From positions 1-38,462 of the forward strand of contig JBAYRO010000028.1 in NCBI GenBank assembly GCA_041676645.1: DNA of 38,462 nucleotides. The letters are read 5' to 3'. The DNA is from JAMLIN01 sp041676645 (GTDB lineage: Bacteria > Pseudomonadota > Gammaproteobacteria > Burkholderiales > Burkholderiaceae_E). The position numbers and the translations under genes are program-made. Shown here in pieces: positions 26,088 through 34,786 of this stretch (within the stretch, counting starts at the first letter, position 1; each line of letters opens with the position of its first letter). Below the pieces are notes generated by a model. It was not told where the DNA came from, made no database searches, and saw nothing but the letters and a program-made list of their open reading frames with translations.

Positions 26088-27902
26088 CTAGCGGCTGGCG
26101 GCATCGAACTGCATCGCCGCCAGCCGCGCGTAGAGGCCATCGGCCGCGAGCAGCTCGGCATGCGAGCCCGACTCGACGAGGCGGCCCTCGTCGAGCACCA
26201 GGATGGTGTCGGCATGCATGATGGTGGCGAGCCGATGGGCGATCACGAGGGTGCTCCGCGCCTGCATCGCGTCGGCCAGGGCGGCCTGCACCGCGCGCTC
26301 GCTCTCGGCATCGAGCGCGCTGGTCGCTTCATCGAGCAACAGCAGCGGCGGATTCTTGAGCAGCGCCCGCGCGATCGCGATGCGCTGACGCTGGCCCCCC
26401 GACAGGCGCACTCCGCGCTCGCCGAGCGAGGTCCGGTAGCCCTCGGGGAGTCGCTCGATGAACTCGTGCGCATGGGCGGCGCGGGCCGCGGCGAACACCT
26501 CGGCATCGCTCGCATCGAGCCGGCCGTAGCGGATGTTCTCCAGCACGTCGACGGAGAACACACTGGCGTCCTGGGAAACGAAGCCGATGGTTTCGCGCAG
26601 GGATTCGAGCGTCAGTTCGCGCAGGTCGATGCCGTCGAGCAGGATCCGGCCGACGGACGGATCATGGAAGCGCAGCAGCAGCTGGAAGATCGTGGTCTTG
26701 CCGGCGCCGGAGGGGCCGACGATCGCCACGGTCTCGCCACGCCCGACCCGGAACGAGATGTCGACCAGGGCCGGATCCTCGGGACGCGAGGGGTAGGCGA
26801 AGCCGACCGACTCGAACGACAGCGCGATGCCGGGCTCCGCTTCGGGGCCGCGGGCGGCGAGCCGGCGGGTACCGGGACGAATGGCGGGCTCCGCATGCAG
26901 CAGCTCGATCAGCCGCTCGGTCGCGCCGGCGGCCCGCTGCACATCGCCGAGCACCTCGGCGATGGCGCCGGCCGCGCCCGCCACGAGTACGGCGTACAGG
27001 ACGAACTGGGCGAGCTCGCCCGGACTCATGCTGCCGGCCACCACCGCCTGGGCGCCGAGCCACAGCACGAAGACGACCGCGCCGAACACCAGGACGATCG
27101 CCAGCACCGTCAGCAGGGCCCGCGCCCGGGTGCGCCGCACCGCGCTCGCGAAGGCTTCCTCGGTGGCGCGTGCGTAACGGGCCGTCTCGAGCGGCTCGCG
27201 CACAAAGGCCTGCACGATCGCCATGGCGCCGAGCGTCTCGCCGGCCAGCGCGCTGCTGTCGGCCAGGCGATCCTGGCTGGTCCGCGACAGGCGCCGCACC
27301 CGTCGCCCGAAGGCGAGGATGGGCACGATCACGACGAGCATCAGCGCCACGATCAGGCCGGCCAGATGCGCGCTGGTGACCAGCATCATGGCAAGGCCAC
27401 CCGCGAACAGCAGCGTGTTGCGCAGGCCCAGCGAGATGCTGGTCCCCACCAGGGTCTGGATCAGGGTGGTGTCGGCCGACAGGCGCGAGAGCACTTCGCC
27501 GGTGCGCATCGTCTCGAAGAACCGGGGGTCCTGGCGCAGGACCCGTGAGTAGACCGCGTCGCGCAGGTCGGCGGCGATCCGCTCGCCCAGCCAGGAAACG
27601 CTGTAGTAGCGCACCGCCGTGCCGATCGCGAGCACCACCGCGACGCCGAACAGGGCAATGAAGACCCCGTCGATGCCTTCGCCGCTGGCGACCGCGCCCT
27701 CCACGAAGCCGAGGTCGACGAGATGGCGAAACGCGATCGGCACGGCCAGGGTCGCGGCGGCCGCCACCAGCAGCGCGATCGCCGCCACCGCGAGCCGGGC
27801 GCGGTAGCGCCCGAGAAAGGGCCGCAGTTCGGCCAGCACCCGCCAGCTCGGGCGCGGCGCCGCGGGCGGCGCAATCGCCGGATCGGTCGGGGAAGCCTGC
27901 AT
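26088..27902 (-). CDS. ABC exporter, fused membrane and ATPase domains (MsbA/ABCB type)
   Basis: A half-transporter of 604 residues that would work as a homodimer. The N-terminal membrane domain has six helices (about 30-310). The ATPase domain (about 345-604) has Walker A GPSGAGKTT, signature LSGGQRQRIAIARAL, Walker B LLLLDEATSALD and H-loop AHRLATI, all intact. The closest types are MsbA and the ABC-B drug/lipid exporters. The substrate is not readable. The start is uncertain: ATG 27902 (used here) and GTG 27935 both lack a good ribosome-binding site. It lies 72 bp upstream of the FAH gene on the same strand and is divergent from the molybdenum-hydroxylase gene. Confidence 0.88.
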   Translation of the reverse strand: MQASPTDPAIAPPAAPRPSWRVLAELRPFLGRYRARLAVAAIALLVAAAATLAVPIAFRHLVDLGFVEGAVASGEGIDGVFIALFGVAVVLAIGTAVRYYSVSWLGERIAADLRDAVYSRVLRQDPRFFETMRTGEVLSRLSADTTLIQTLVGTSISLGLRNTLLFAGGLAMMLVTSAHLAGLIVALMLVVIVPILAFGRRVRRLSRTSQDRLADSSALAGETLGAMAIVQAFVREPLETARYARATEEAFASAVRRTRARALLTVLAIVLVFGAVVFVLWLGAQAVVAGSMSPGELAQFVLYAVLVAGAAGAIAEVLGDVQRAAGATERLIELLHAEPAIRPGTRRLAARGPEAEPGIALSFESVGFAYPSRPEDPALVDISFRVGRGETVAIVGPSGAGKTTIFQLLLRFHDPSVGRILLDGIDLRELTLESLRETIGFVSQDASVFSVDVLENIRYGRLDASDAEVFAAARAAHAHEFIERLPEGYRTSLGERGVRLSGGQRQRIAIARALLKNPPLLLLDEATSALDAESERAVQAALADAMQARSTLVIAHRLATIMHADTILVLDEGRLVESGSHAELLAADGLYARLAAMQFDAASR

Positions 27903-28014
27903 CGACGGAATTATCGGCCAATTCGACGCCGTCACCTCGGCGCCGGCCCAGCGCGGCCTGCTGCCGGCGCAGGGCCGGCGGTATCATCCGGACAAATCGC
28001 CACCGGATCCAGAC

Positions 28015-30342
28015 ATGAGCACCGAAACCATCGCACAGCGCTTCGGCAGCGGACGCTCCGTGCGCCGCATCGAGGACGACGCCCTGCTCACCGGGCGGGG
28101 CCGCTACACCGACGACGTCGCCAACCAGGGCCACAAGGTCCTGTGCTTCCTGCGCTCGCCCCATGCGCATGCGCGGATCCTTTCGATCGACACCGCCGAC
28201 GCCGCGGCGATGCCCGGCGTCCATGCGGTCCTCACCGGCGAATCACTGCTGGCCGCCGGCGTCGGTGCGCTGCCGACCGTACTGCCGAACTTCAAGCGTC
28301 CCGACGGCGCCCCGGCCGCGAGCCCGGCGCGTCATCCACTGGCGGTCGATCGGGTCCGCTACGTCGGCGAGGCGGTGGCCGCGGTGATCGCCAACGAGCG
28401 CAGCATCGCGCTCGATGCCTGCGAGGCCATCTTCGTCGACTACGAGGACATGCCGGCGGTCATCGATCCGCCCTCCGCCACCGCCGCCGGCGCGCCCGTG
28501 TTGTGCGACGAGGCGCCCGACAACATCGCCGCCGAGATGCGCCACGGCGATGCGCAGGCCGCGGCGGACGCATTCGCCGGCGCCGCGCACCGGGTTTCCC
28601 TGGCGCTCACCAACCAGCGCCTCGCGGCGGCCCCGATCGAACCGCGCAGCGTCGCGGCCCAATACGACACCGCCTCGGAGCGGCTGACGGTCCGCCTCAG
28701 CAGCCAGATGCCCACCGGCGTGCGCGATACGCTGGCCGAGCACGTCCTGCGCATCGACAAGGACCGGATCCGGGTGGTGGTCGACGATGTCGGCGGCGGC
28801 TTCGGCATGAAGACCGGCCTCTATCCCGAGGACGGCGTGGTGGCCTTCGCGGCGCTCCATCTCGAGATGCCGGTGAAGTGGATCGCCGACCGCAGCGAGG
28901 AGATGCTCAGCGCCACGGCCGGGCGCGACCTGCAGACCCGGGCCGAGCTGGCACTCGACGCCGACGGCCGGATCCTTGCCCTGCGGGTTCGTTCCCAGGC
29001 CAACGTCGGCGCCTACGCGACGACCACGGCCGTCGCGATCCAGGTGCTGATCGGGCCCTGGGTGCAGACCAGCATCTACGACATCGGCCTGATCGACCTG
29101 CAGCTGCAGGCGATCCTCACCAACACCGCCAGCACCGGCGCATACCGGGGCGCCGGCCGGCCCGAGAACATCTTCATCATGGAACGCCTGATGGACGAGG
29201 CGTCCCGCATCACCGGCATCGACCAGCGCGAGATCCGCCGCCGCAACATGATCCGGCCCGAGCAGATGCCCTATACCAACGCGATGGGCCAGGTCTACGA
29301 CAGTGGCCGCTTCGAATCCATCCTCGACCAGGGCATCGCGCTGGCCGACTGGGACGGCTTCGAACAGCGCGCCGCGGAATCGGCCGCGCGCGGCCTGCTG
29401 CGCGGTCGCGGCCTGGCGACCTTCCTCGAGTGGACCGGCGGCAATGCCCTCGAGGAGCACGTCAGCGTGCGGGTCTCGGCCGACGGCTACATCGAGATCG
29501 TCACCGCCACCCAGGCGATGGGCCAGGGGATCGCCACCAGCTACGCACAGCTTGCGGTCGATGCCTTCGGGGTACCGATCGAGCGCATCCGCATCGTGCA
29601 GGGGGATACCGACCGCGCCAACGGCTTCGGCAGCGCCGGCTCCCGTTCGCTGTTCACCGGCGGATCGGCCCTGGAGGAAGGCGCCCACCGGACGATCGAC
29701 CATGCCCGCGAGCTTGCCGCCGAAGCGCTCGAGGCGGCGGCCGGCGACATCGAGTATCGGCAGGCCCGGTTCACCATCGTCGGTACCGACCGCGGCATCG
29801 GCCTGTTCGAGCTGGCGGCGCGCCAGCCCGGCAACGCGATCGACGTGAACTCGAGCACCACGGTGGGCGGCCCGACCTGGCCCAATGGCTGCCATGTCTG
29901 CGAAGTCGAGATCGACCCCGAGACCGGCGTCACGCGGGTGGCCTCCTATGCGTCGTGCAACGACGTCGGCCGCGTCATCAATCCCATGATCGTCATCGGC
30001 CAGCTCGAAGGCGGCGCGGTCCAGGGCATCGGCCAGGCGCTGTGCGAGGAAGTCGTCTACGAGGCGGATTCCGGCCAGCTGCAGACCGGCAGCTTCATGG
30101 ACTACGCGATGCCGCGCGCCGACCTGGTCGGCGAGTTCCGCACCATCATGGACACCTCGATCCCCTGCCTGACCAATCCGCTCGGCGTCAAGGGCGTGGG
30201 CGAGCTGGGCACGATCGGGGCGACGCCGGCCACCGTCAATGCGGTGGTCGACGCGCTATCGCGTACCGGGCGGCATGAGCGCGCCCGCGAGCTCACGATG
30301 CCGCTGACCGCGCCGAAGATCTGGGCGGCGCTGCGGGGCTGA
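28015..30342 (+). CDS. Molybdenum hydroxylase large subunit (xanthine/aldehyde oxidase family)
   Basis: 775 residues. An N-terminal a/b hammerhead domain (about 18-140) is followed by two molybdopterin-cytosine-dinucleotide-binding domains. Landmarks are GGGFGMK (260-266), AYRGAGR (376-382), and KGVGELG with the likely catalytic Glu730. AYRGAGR marks the form II/xanthine-dehydrogenase-like branch. True aerobic CO dehydrogenase CoxL has AYxCSFR, so CO oxidation is unlikely. These enzymes hydroxylate purines, aldehydes or N-heterocycles and normally need a 2Fe-2S and an FAD subunit. Neither is next to it here. It ends 15 bp from the opposite GGDEF-EAL gene. The ribosome-binding site is weak. 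Confidence 0.9.
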   Translation: MSTETIAQRFGSGRSVRRIEDDALLTGRGRYTDDVANQGHKVLCFLRSPHAHARILSIDTADAAAMPGVHAVLTGESLLAAGVGALPTVLPNFKRPDGAPAASPARHPLAVDRVRYVGEAVAAVIANERSIALDACEAIFVDYEDMPAVIDPPSATAAGAPVLCDEAPDNIAAEMRHGDAQAAADAFAGAAHRVSLALTNQRLAAAPIEPRSVAAQYDTASERLTVRLSSQMPTGVRDTLAEHVLRIDKDRIRVVVDDVGGGFGMKTGLYPEDGVVAFAALHLEMPVKWIADRSEEMLSATAGRDLQTRAELALDADGRILALRVRSQANVGAYATTTAVAIQVLIGPWVQTSIYDIGLIDLQLQAILTNTASTGAYRGAGRPENIFIMERLMDEASRITGIDQREIRRRNMIRPEQMPYTNAMGQVYDSGRFESILDQGIALADWDGFEQRAAESAARGLLRGRGLATFLEWTGGNALEEHVSVRVSADGYIEIVTATQAMGQGIATSYAQLAVDAFGVPIERIRIVQGDTDRANGFGSAGSRSLFTGGSALEEGAHRTIDHARELAAEALEAAAGDIEYRQARFTIVGTDRGIGLFELAARQPGNAIDVNSSTTVGGPTWPNGCHVCEVEIDPETGVTRVASYASCNDVGRVINPMIVIGQLEGGAVQGIGQALCEEVVYEADSGQLQTGSFMDYAMPRADLVGEFRTIMDTSIPCLTNPLGVKGVGELGTIGATPATVNAVVDALSRTGRHERARELTMPLTAPKIWAALRG

Positions 30343-30357
30343 CGACAAGCGCCGCCG

Positions 30358-32406
30358 CTAGACGACCGCCGAATCCCCTCGGACGCGAACCCGACCGCCG
30401 CGCCGGCTGGCCTCGTGGCGACGGATCGTCCGGGCTGCCACCGAGGCCGAGCTCGGGCGCCCGAACAGGTAGCCCTGCAGGCGATCGCAGCCCAGCGCAC
30501 GCAGGCGCTCGGCCTGCTCGATCGTCTCGACGCCCTCGGCGGTGATCCGCATGCCGAGCACCCGGCCCAGACTGACGATGGTGCGGATCACGCTCGCGAT
30601 CGCGTCATTGCCGCCATCGAGCGCCATCACGAAGGAACGATCGATCTTCAGCCCCGCGAAGCGGAAGCGCCAGAGATAGGCCAGGCTCGAATAACCCGTC
30701 CCGAAGTCGTCCATCACGACCCGGACGCCGAGCATGTCGAGTTGCTCGAGCTCGCGCAGGACATGCTCGCTGTCGCGCAGGACCACCGTCTCGGTGATCT
30801 CGAGCTCGAGCCGCTCGGGCGCCAGCCCGGTCTCGGCGAGCGCCGATCGCACCAGCGCGACCACGCTGCCGTCGGCGAACTGGGCCGGCGAAAGATTGAC
30901 CGACACCGAGATATGGGAGGGCCAGCCGGCCGCCTCGCGGCAGGCGTTGCGCAACACCCAGCGACCGACCCGCGAGATCATGCCCATCTCCTCGGCGATC
31001 GCGACGAAAAGGTCTGGCGCCACCTGGCGGCCTCGGGCGTCACGCAGGCGCAGCAAGGCCTCGAAACCGCGCAGCTCGGACTCCGCGGCGGCGAACAGGG
31101 GCTGGTAGTAGAGCTCGAAACCATCGTGCTCGATCGCACGGCGGATCAGCGCCTCGATCGCCAGGCGCTCGGTCAGCGCGGCATTCATGTCGTCGGCGTA
31201 GAGTCGATGGCGCCCCCGGCCGTCGGTCTTCGCGCGATACAAGGCCATGTCCGCGCGCTTCATCAGGACTTCGGCCGCCGGTACGCTGAAGGCATCGGCA
31301 GCGCCGCCTGCCCGCCCCTCCGGCTCGGCCTCGGTGTCGACGCAGGCAAGCGCGGTGCCGACGCTCACCGATGTCGCGACATCGCGCCCGCCGACACGAA
31401 ACGGCTTCGTCATCCGGGCCACGAGATGGCGGCCGAAGCGTTCGGCATCGACGCGCGAGCGCACCGGCTGCTGGCAGATGACGAACTCGTCTCCCCCCAG
31501 GCGCGCCACGATGTCGCCGGGACCGGCCAGGCCGACCAGCCGGCGCGCCACCTGGCGCAGGATGTCGTCGCCAGCGTCATGCCCGAGGGTGTCGTTGATG
31601 TTCTTGAAGCGGTCGATGTCGATGTAGTGCAGCGCGAGCCCCTGGCCCGATTCGCCCGCCCGCGAAAGCGCCGCGGGCAACTCGGCCGTAAAGCGGGCAC
31701 GGTTCTTCAGGCGGGTCAGCGAATCGAAATGCGCAAGGAAGGCGATCCGCCGGTCGGCCACCTGCTTCTGCCGGCTGCGCCAGTAGAATGCCGCGCCCGG
31801 GACCGCCACCGCGAGCGCGATCAGGGCGATCATGCCGAGGGCGAGGCGTCCCAGGCGAGCCTTGTAGAAAGCGTGCCGCTCGCCGAAGTCGAGATCGATC
31901 TCTGCGATCGCCAGCGTGCGCTCGTCCTGGCGGATCGGCACGAAGGTCTGGGCGCGCAGGGTCGGCTCGCGGATACCGTCGCCCTCGACAAGGCGAACGA
32001 AGGTCCTGCCCTCGCGCATCGCCGCCATCGCGCGTGGTTCACGCTCGGTCAGCGCGGGCATCGGCCCGTCCACCGGCGGAAAACCGCCGCTCGTACCGAC
32101 GGCGCCGTCGGGCGCATGCAGGCGATAGCGGTAGACCGCGCCGAGGCGGCGCGAAAGTTCCAGCAAGGCCCGACTCTCGTCGGTGGGCGCCGCGCCGCCG
32201 GCAACGGCCTCGATGTCCGGCAGGACCTGCACGAGTTCGGCCGTCCACCGCTGGGCGTTCGATTCGGCCTCGAGCCGGAGCATGGAGCGCACCGTCTGGC
32301 CCGCCAGCAGGATCACGGCGCAAAGCAGCGCGGCGACCAGGACCAGGATCGCGGCCGTGCGTGCCCGCGTACGGCCGGGCATCGGGTTTTCTTGGGCGGA
32401 CTGCAT
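30358..32406 (-). CDS. GGDEF-EAL cyclic-di-GMP protein with periplasmic sensor
   Basis: 682 residues. Two transmembrane helices (about 17-37 and 190-208) flank a periplasmic sensor segment of about 150 residues without a family I can name. The GGDEF domain has an intact GGDEF (304-308). The EAL domain has EAL at 449-451, DDFGTGYSS and the Lys of GLKIDRSF, so both making and breaking of cyclic di-GMP look possible. The product-inhibition I-site (RxxD five residues before GGDEF) is lost: position 295 is Gly where Arg is expected. It is divergent from the threonine-aldolase gene (89-bp gap). The start may instead be Met9. Confidence 0.92.
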   Translation of the reverse strand: MQSAQENPMPGRTRARTAAILVLVAALLCAVILLAGQTVRSMLRLEAESNAQRWTAELVQVLPDIEAVAGGAAPTDESRALLELSRRLGAVYRYRLHAPDGAVGTSGGFPPVDGPMPALTEREPRAMAAMREGRTFVRLVEGDGIREPTLRAQTFVPIRQDERTLAIAEIDLDFGERHAFYKARLGRLALGMIALIALAVAVPGAAFYWRSRQKQVADRRIAFLAHFDSLTRLKNRARFTAELPAALSRAGESGQGLALHYIDIDRFKNINDTLGHDAGDDILRQVARRLVGLAGPGDIVARLGGDEFVICQQPVRSRVDAERFGRHLVARMTKPFRVGGRDVATSVSVGTALACVDTEAEPEGRAGGAADAFSVPAAEVLMKRADMALYRAKTDGRGRHRLYADDMNAALTERLAIEALIRRAIEHDGFELYYQPLFAAAESELRGFEALLRLRDARGRQVAPDLFVAIAEEMGMISRVGRWVLRNACREAAGWPSHISVSVNLSPAQFADGSVVALVRSALAETGLAPERLELEITETVVLRDSEHVLRELEQLDMLGVRVVMDDFGTGYSSLAYLWRFRFAGLKIDRSFVMALDGGNDAIASVIRTIVSLGRVLGMRITAEGVETIEQAERLRALGCDRLQGYLFGRPSSASVAARTIRRHEASRRGGRVRVRGDSAVV

Positions 32407-32495
32407 CAGGGAAGCACTATCGACGCCTTCGCGAGGCGGCTCGACGCGCGGCCGACCAACGCCCGCCCGAGGTCGATCGATGGCAATATCGACCG

Positions 32496-33560
32496 ATGAT
32501 TCCCCTCGCGAGCGATACCGAGACCCGGCCGGACGCCGCCATGCGCGCGGCGATCGCGGCCGCCGAGGTCGGCGACGAACAGCGCGGCGAGGACCCGACC
32601 GTCAATCGCCTGCTCGAGCGCTGCGCGGCACTGCTCGGCAAGCCGGCGGCGCTGTTCCTGCCCAGCGGCACGATGTGCAATCTCGTCGCAATCAAGCTCC
32701 ACACCATGCCCGGCGACGTCGTGCTCGCCGAAGGTTCGTCACATGTGCTGCGGGCCGAAGCCGGCGGTGCGGGCCTGGTGGCGGGGACGATGACCGAGCC
32801 GATCACCGGGAGCCCCGATGTCCCGCCGGGCACCTTCACCGTCGCCGATCTCGAGCGAGCCGTCGAGCGCATCACGATCCTGCCTTCGCCGCATGGACCG
32901 CCGGCGCGCCTGCTCTGCATCGAGCAGACCCACAACCTCGGCGGTGGCACCGTCTGGCCCTACGAGACCCTGGCGGCGGTTGCCGGCCGGGCGCGCGAGC
33001 GCGGCCTCGCGGTCCACATGGATGGCGCGCGGCTGATGAACGCGGCCCTCGCATCGGGCGTCGCGGCAGCGCGCTGGGGCGCCCTCGTCGACACCGTCTG
33101 GCTCGATTTCACGAAGGGCCTGGGCGCCCCGATCGGCGCGGTCCTCGCCGGCAGCGAAGCCGATATCGCCCGCGCCCGGCGCCTCAAGCACGCCTTCGGC
33201 GGCGCCATGCGCCAGGCCGGCATCGCGGCCGCCGGCTGCCTCTACGCCCTCGACGAAAACATCGCGCGCCTGGCGGACGACCACGCCAATGCGCGCCGGC
33301 TCGCCACCGGCCTGGCGCGCATTCGTGGCCTGCGGCTGTCACATGGCCCGCCGCAGACGAACATCGTCTTTTTCGAGCCCGGTCCCGACGGCCCGACAGC
33401 CGCGCAACTGGTGGCCTCGTGCAGGCAACGGGGACTCGGCCTCGGCGCGGTCGGCACGAGGGTCCGGGCGGTGACCCACCTGGATGTCAGCGTCGAGGAC
33501 ATCGATCGCGCGCTGGCGATCATCGCGGCCGCCATGGCGGAACGCCGAGACAGGCCCTAG
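32496..33560 (+). CDS. Low-specificity threonine aldolase (PLP enzyme)
   Basis: 354 residues, fold-type I PLP enzyme of the beta-eliminating lyase/threonine aldolase family. It would split L-threonine or allo-threonine into glycine and acetaldehyde. Landmarks are SDTETRP at the N-terminus, LPSGTMCN, Asp176 in MDGARLMN (binds the PLP ring nitrogen) and Lys207 in LDFTKGLGAP (Schiff base). The ATG at 32496 gives the family N-terminus. The longer frame is antisense to the GGDEF-EAL gene. The TAG stop lies in a CTAG that also holds the stop of proB on the other strand. Confidence 0.9.
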   Translation: MIPLASDTETRPDAAMRAAIAAAEVGDEQRGEDPTVNRLLERCAALLGKPAALFLPSGTMCNLVAIKLHTMPGDVVLAEGSSHVLRAEAGGAGLVAGTMTEPITGSPDVPPGTFTVADLERAVERITILPSPHGPPARLLCIEQTHNLGGGTVWPYETLAAVAGRARERGLAVHMDGARLMNAALASGVAAARWGALVDTVWLDFTKGLGAPIGAVLAGSEADIARARRLKHAFGGAMRQAGIAAAGCLYALDENIARLADDHANARRLATGLARIRGLRLSHGPPQTNIVFFEPGPDGPTAAQLVASCRQRGLGLGAVGTRVRAVTHLDVSVEDIDRALAIIAAAMAERRDRP

Positions 33561-34786
33561 CGCAGCACCATGTTGGAGCGGTGGACCAGTTCGGGCTCCT
33601 CGACGAAGCCGAGCAGGTCCGGGATCTCGGCCGACGGCCGGCGCATGATTCGCCGGGTCTGGCTGGCCGAGTAGTTGGCCAGCCCGCGGGCAATCTCCCG
33701 GCCCTGGGGATCGAGGCAGGCCACCACATCGCCACGGCCGAAGTCGCCGCTGACGGCCACCACGCCGATCGGCAGCAGGCTGCGTCCGCCATGAACCACC
33801 GCGCGGACCGCGCCCGCATCGAGGGTGAGGGAACCGGCGAGCTGCAGCTGCCCGGCAAGCCACTGCTTGCGGGCGGCAAGCCGGGCGGTACCGGCGATGA
33901 ACTGGGTGCCGATCGACTCGCCGGCGGCAAGCCGCGGCAGGAGGTCGGGCTCGCGACCGGAAGCGATCAGGGTGTCGGCGCCGCTGGCGGAAGCGCGGCG
34001 CGCCGCCGCGACCTTGGTCGCCATGCCGCCGGTGCCGATCGACGTGCCGGCGCCGCCGGCCATCGCCGCCAGGTCCGGATCGTCGGCGGACACCGCCACC
34101 AGCAGGCGCGCGCCGGGATCGCGACGCGGGTCGGCGGTGTACAGGCCTTGCTGGTCGGTGAGGATCACCAGTACATCGGCTTCGAGCAGATTGGTGACGA
34201 GCGCCGCGAGCGTGTCGTTGTCGCCCACCTTGATCTCGTCGGTCACGACCGTGTCGTTCTCGTTGATGATCGGCACCACGCCCAGGCGCAGCAAGGTCAG
34301 CAGCGCCGTGCGCGCATTGAGATAGCGCTTGCGATCGGACAGGTCGTCGTGCGTCAGCAGGATCTGGGCGGTCGGCAGGCCGACCCGGCGAAACGCCGAT
34401 TCGTAGATCTGCGCCAGGCCCATCTGGCCGACCGCGGCTGCCGCCTGCAGGGCCGAGACCTCGCTCGGTCGCACCGTCCAGCCCAGGCGCAGCATGCCTT
34501 CGGCGACCGCCCCCGAGCTGACCATCAGGACTTCCTTGCCCTGGCTGCGCAGCAGGGCAAGCTGGCGGGCCCATTCGCCGACCGCCGCCTCGTCGAGCCC
34601 GGCGCCGTCGTTGGTGACCAGGCTCGAGCCGACCTTGACGACGATGCGCCGGGCATCCCGGAGCAGCGGTAGCGGAGCGAGTTCGGGGGCGGTCGAGGCC
34701 GCGCCGAAGGCGCCCTGGTCCTGGGCCTCGCCTTCGATCTCGCGCCCCTGGGCGCCCGCTTCGTCCGCCGGGCCGAATCCGCTCAC
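33557..34786 (-). CDS. proB: Glutamate 5-kinase
   Basis: First enzyme of proline synthesis (ATP + L-glutamate to gamma-glutamyl phosphate). The amino-acid-kinase domain starts with RRIVVKVGSS (Lys51) and has MVSSGAVAEG, INENDTVVTDEIKVGDND and GTGGMATK. A C-terminal PUA domain (about 310-395) follows. The GTG start overlaps the obgE stop (GTGA) and has GGAG 8 bases upstream. This yields 409 residues, with an unusual Ala/Glu/Gly-rich extension of about 40 residues before the kinase domain. No ATG or GTG lies nearer in frame. Confidence 0.93.
   Translation of the reverse strand: MSGFGPADEAGAQGREIEGEAQDQGAFGAASTAPELAPLPLLRDARRIVVKVGSSLVTNDGAGLDEAAVGEWARQLALLRSQGKEVLMVSSGAVAEGMLRLGWTVRPSEVSALQAAAAVGQMGLAQIYESAFRRVGLPTAQILLTHDDLSDRKRYLNARTALLTLLRLGVVPIINENDTVVTDEIKVGDNDTLAALVTNLLEADVLVILTDQQGLYTADPRRDPGARLLVAVSADDPDLAAMAGGAGTSIGTGGMATKVAAARRASASGADTLIASGREPDLLPRLAAGESIGTQFIAGTARLAARKQWLAGQLQLAGSLTLDAGAVRAVVHGGRSLLPIGVVAVSGDFGRGDVVACLDPQGREIARGLANYSASQTRRIMRRPSAEIPDLLGFVEEPELVHRSNMVLR

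Noticed and set aside
25098..27548. 816-codon plus-strand frame opposite the FAH and ABC exporter genes
   Set aside because: It crosses several real genes and intergenic gaps and has no family resemblance.
28015..30342. Aerobic CO dehydrogenase CoxL
   Set aside because: The active-site loop is AYRGAGR and not AYxCSFR, and no coxM or coxS genes are adjacent.
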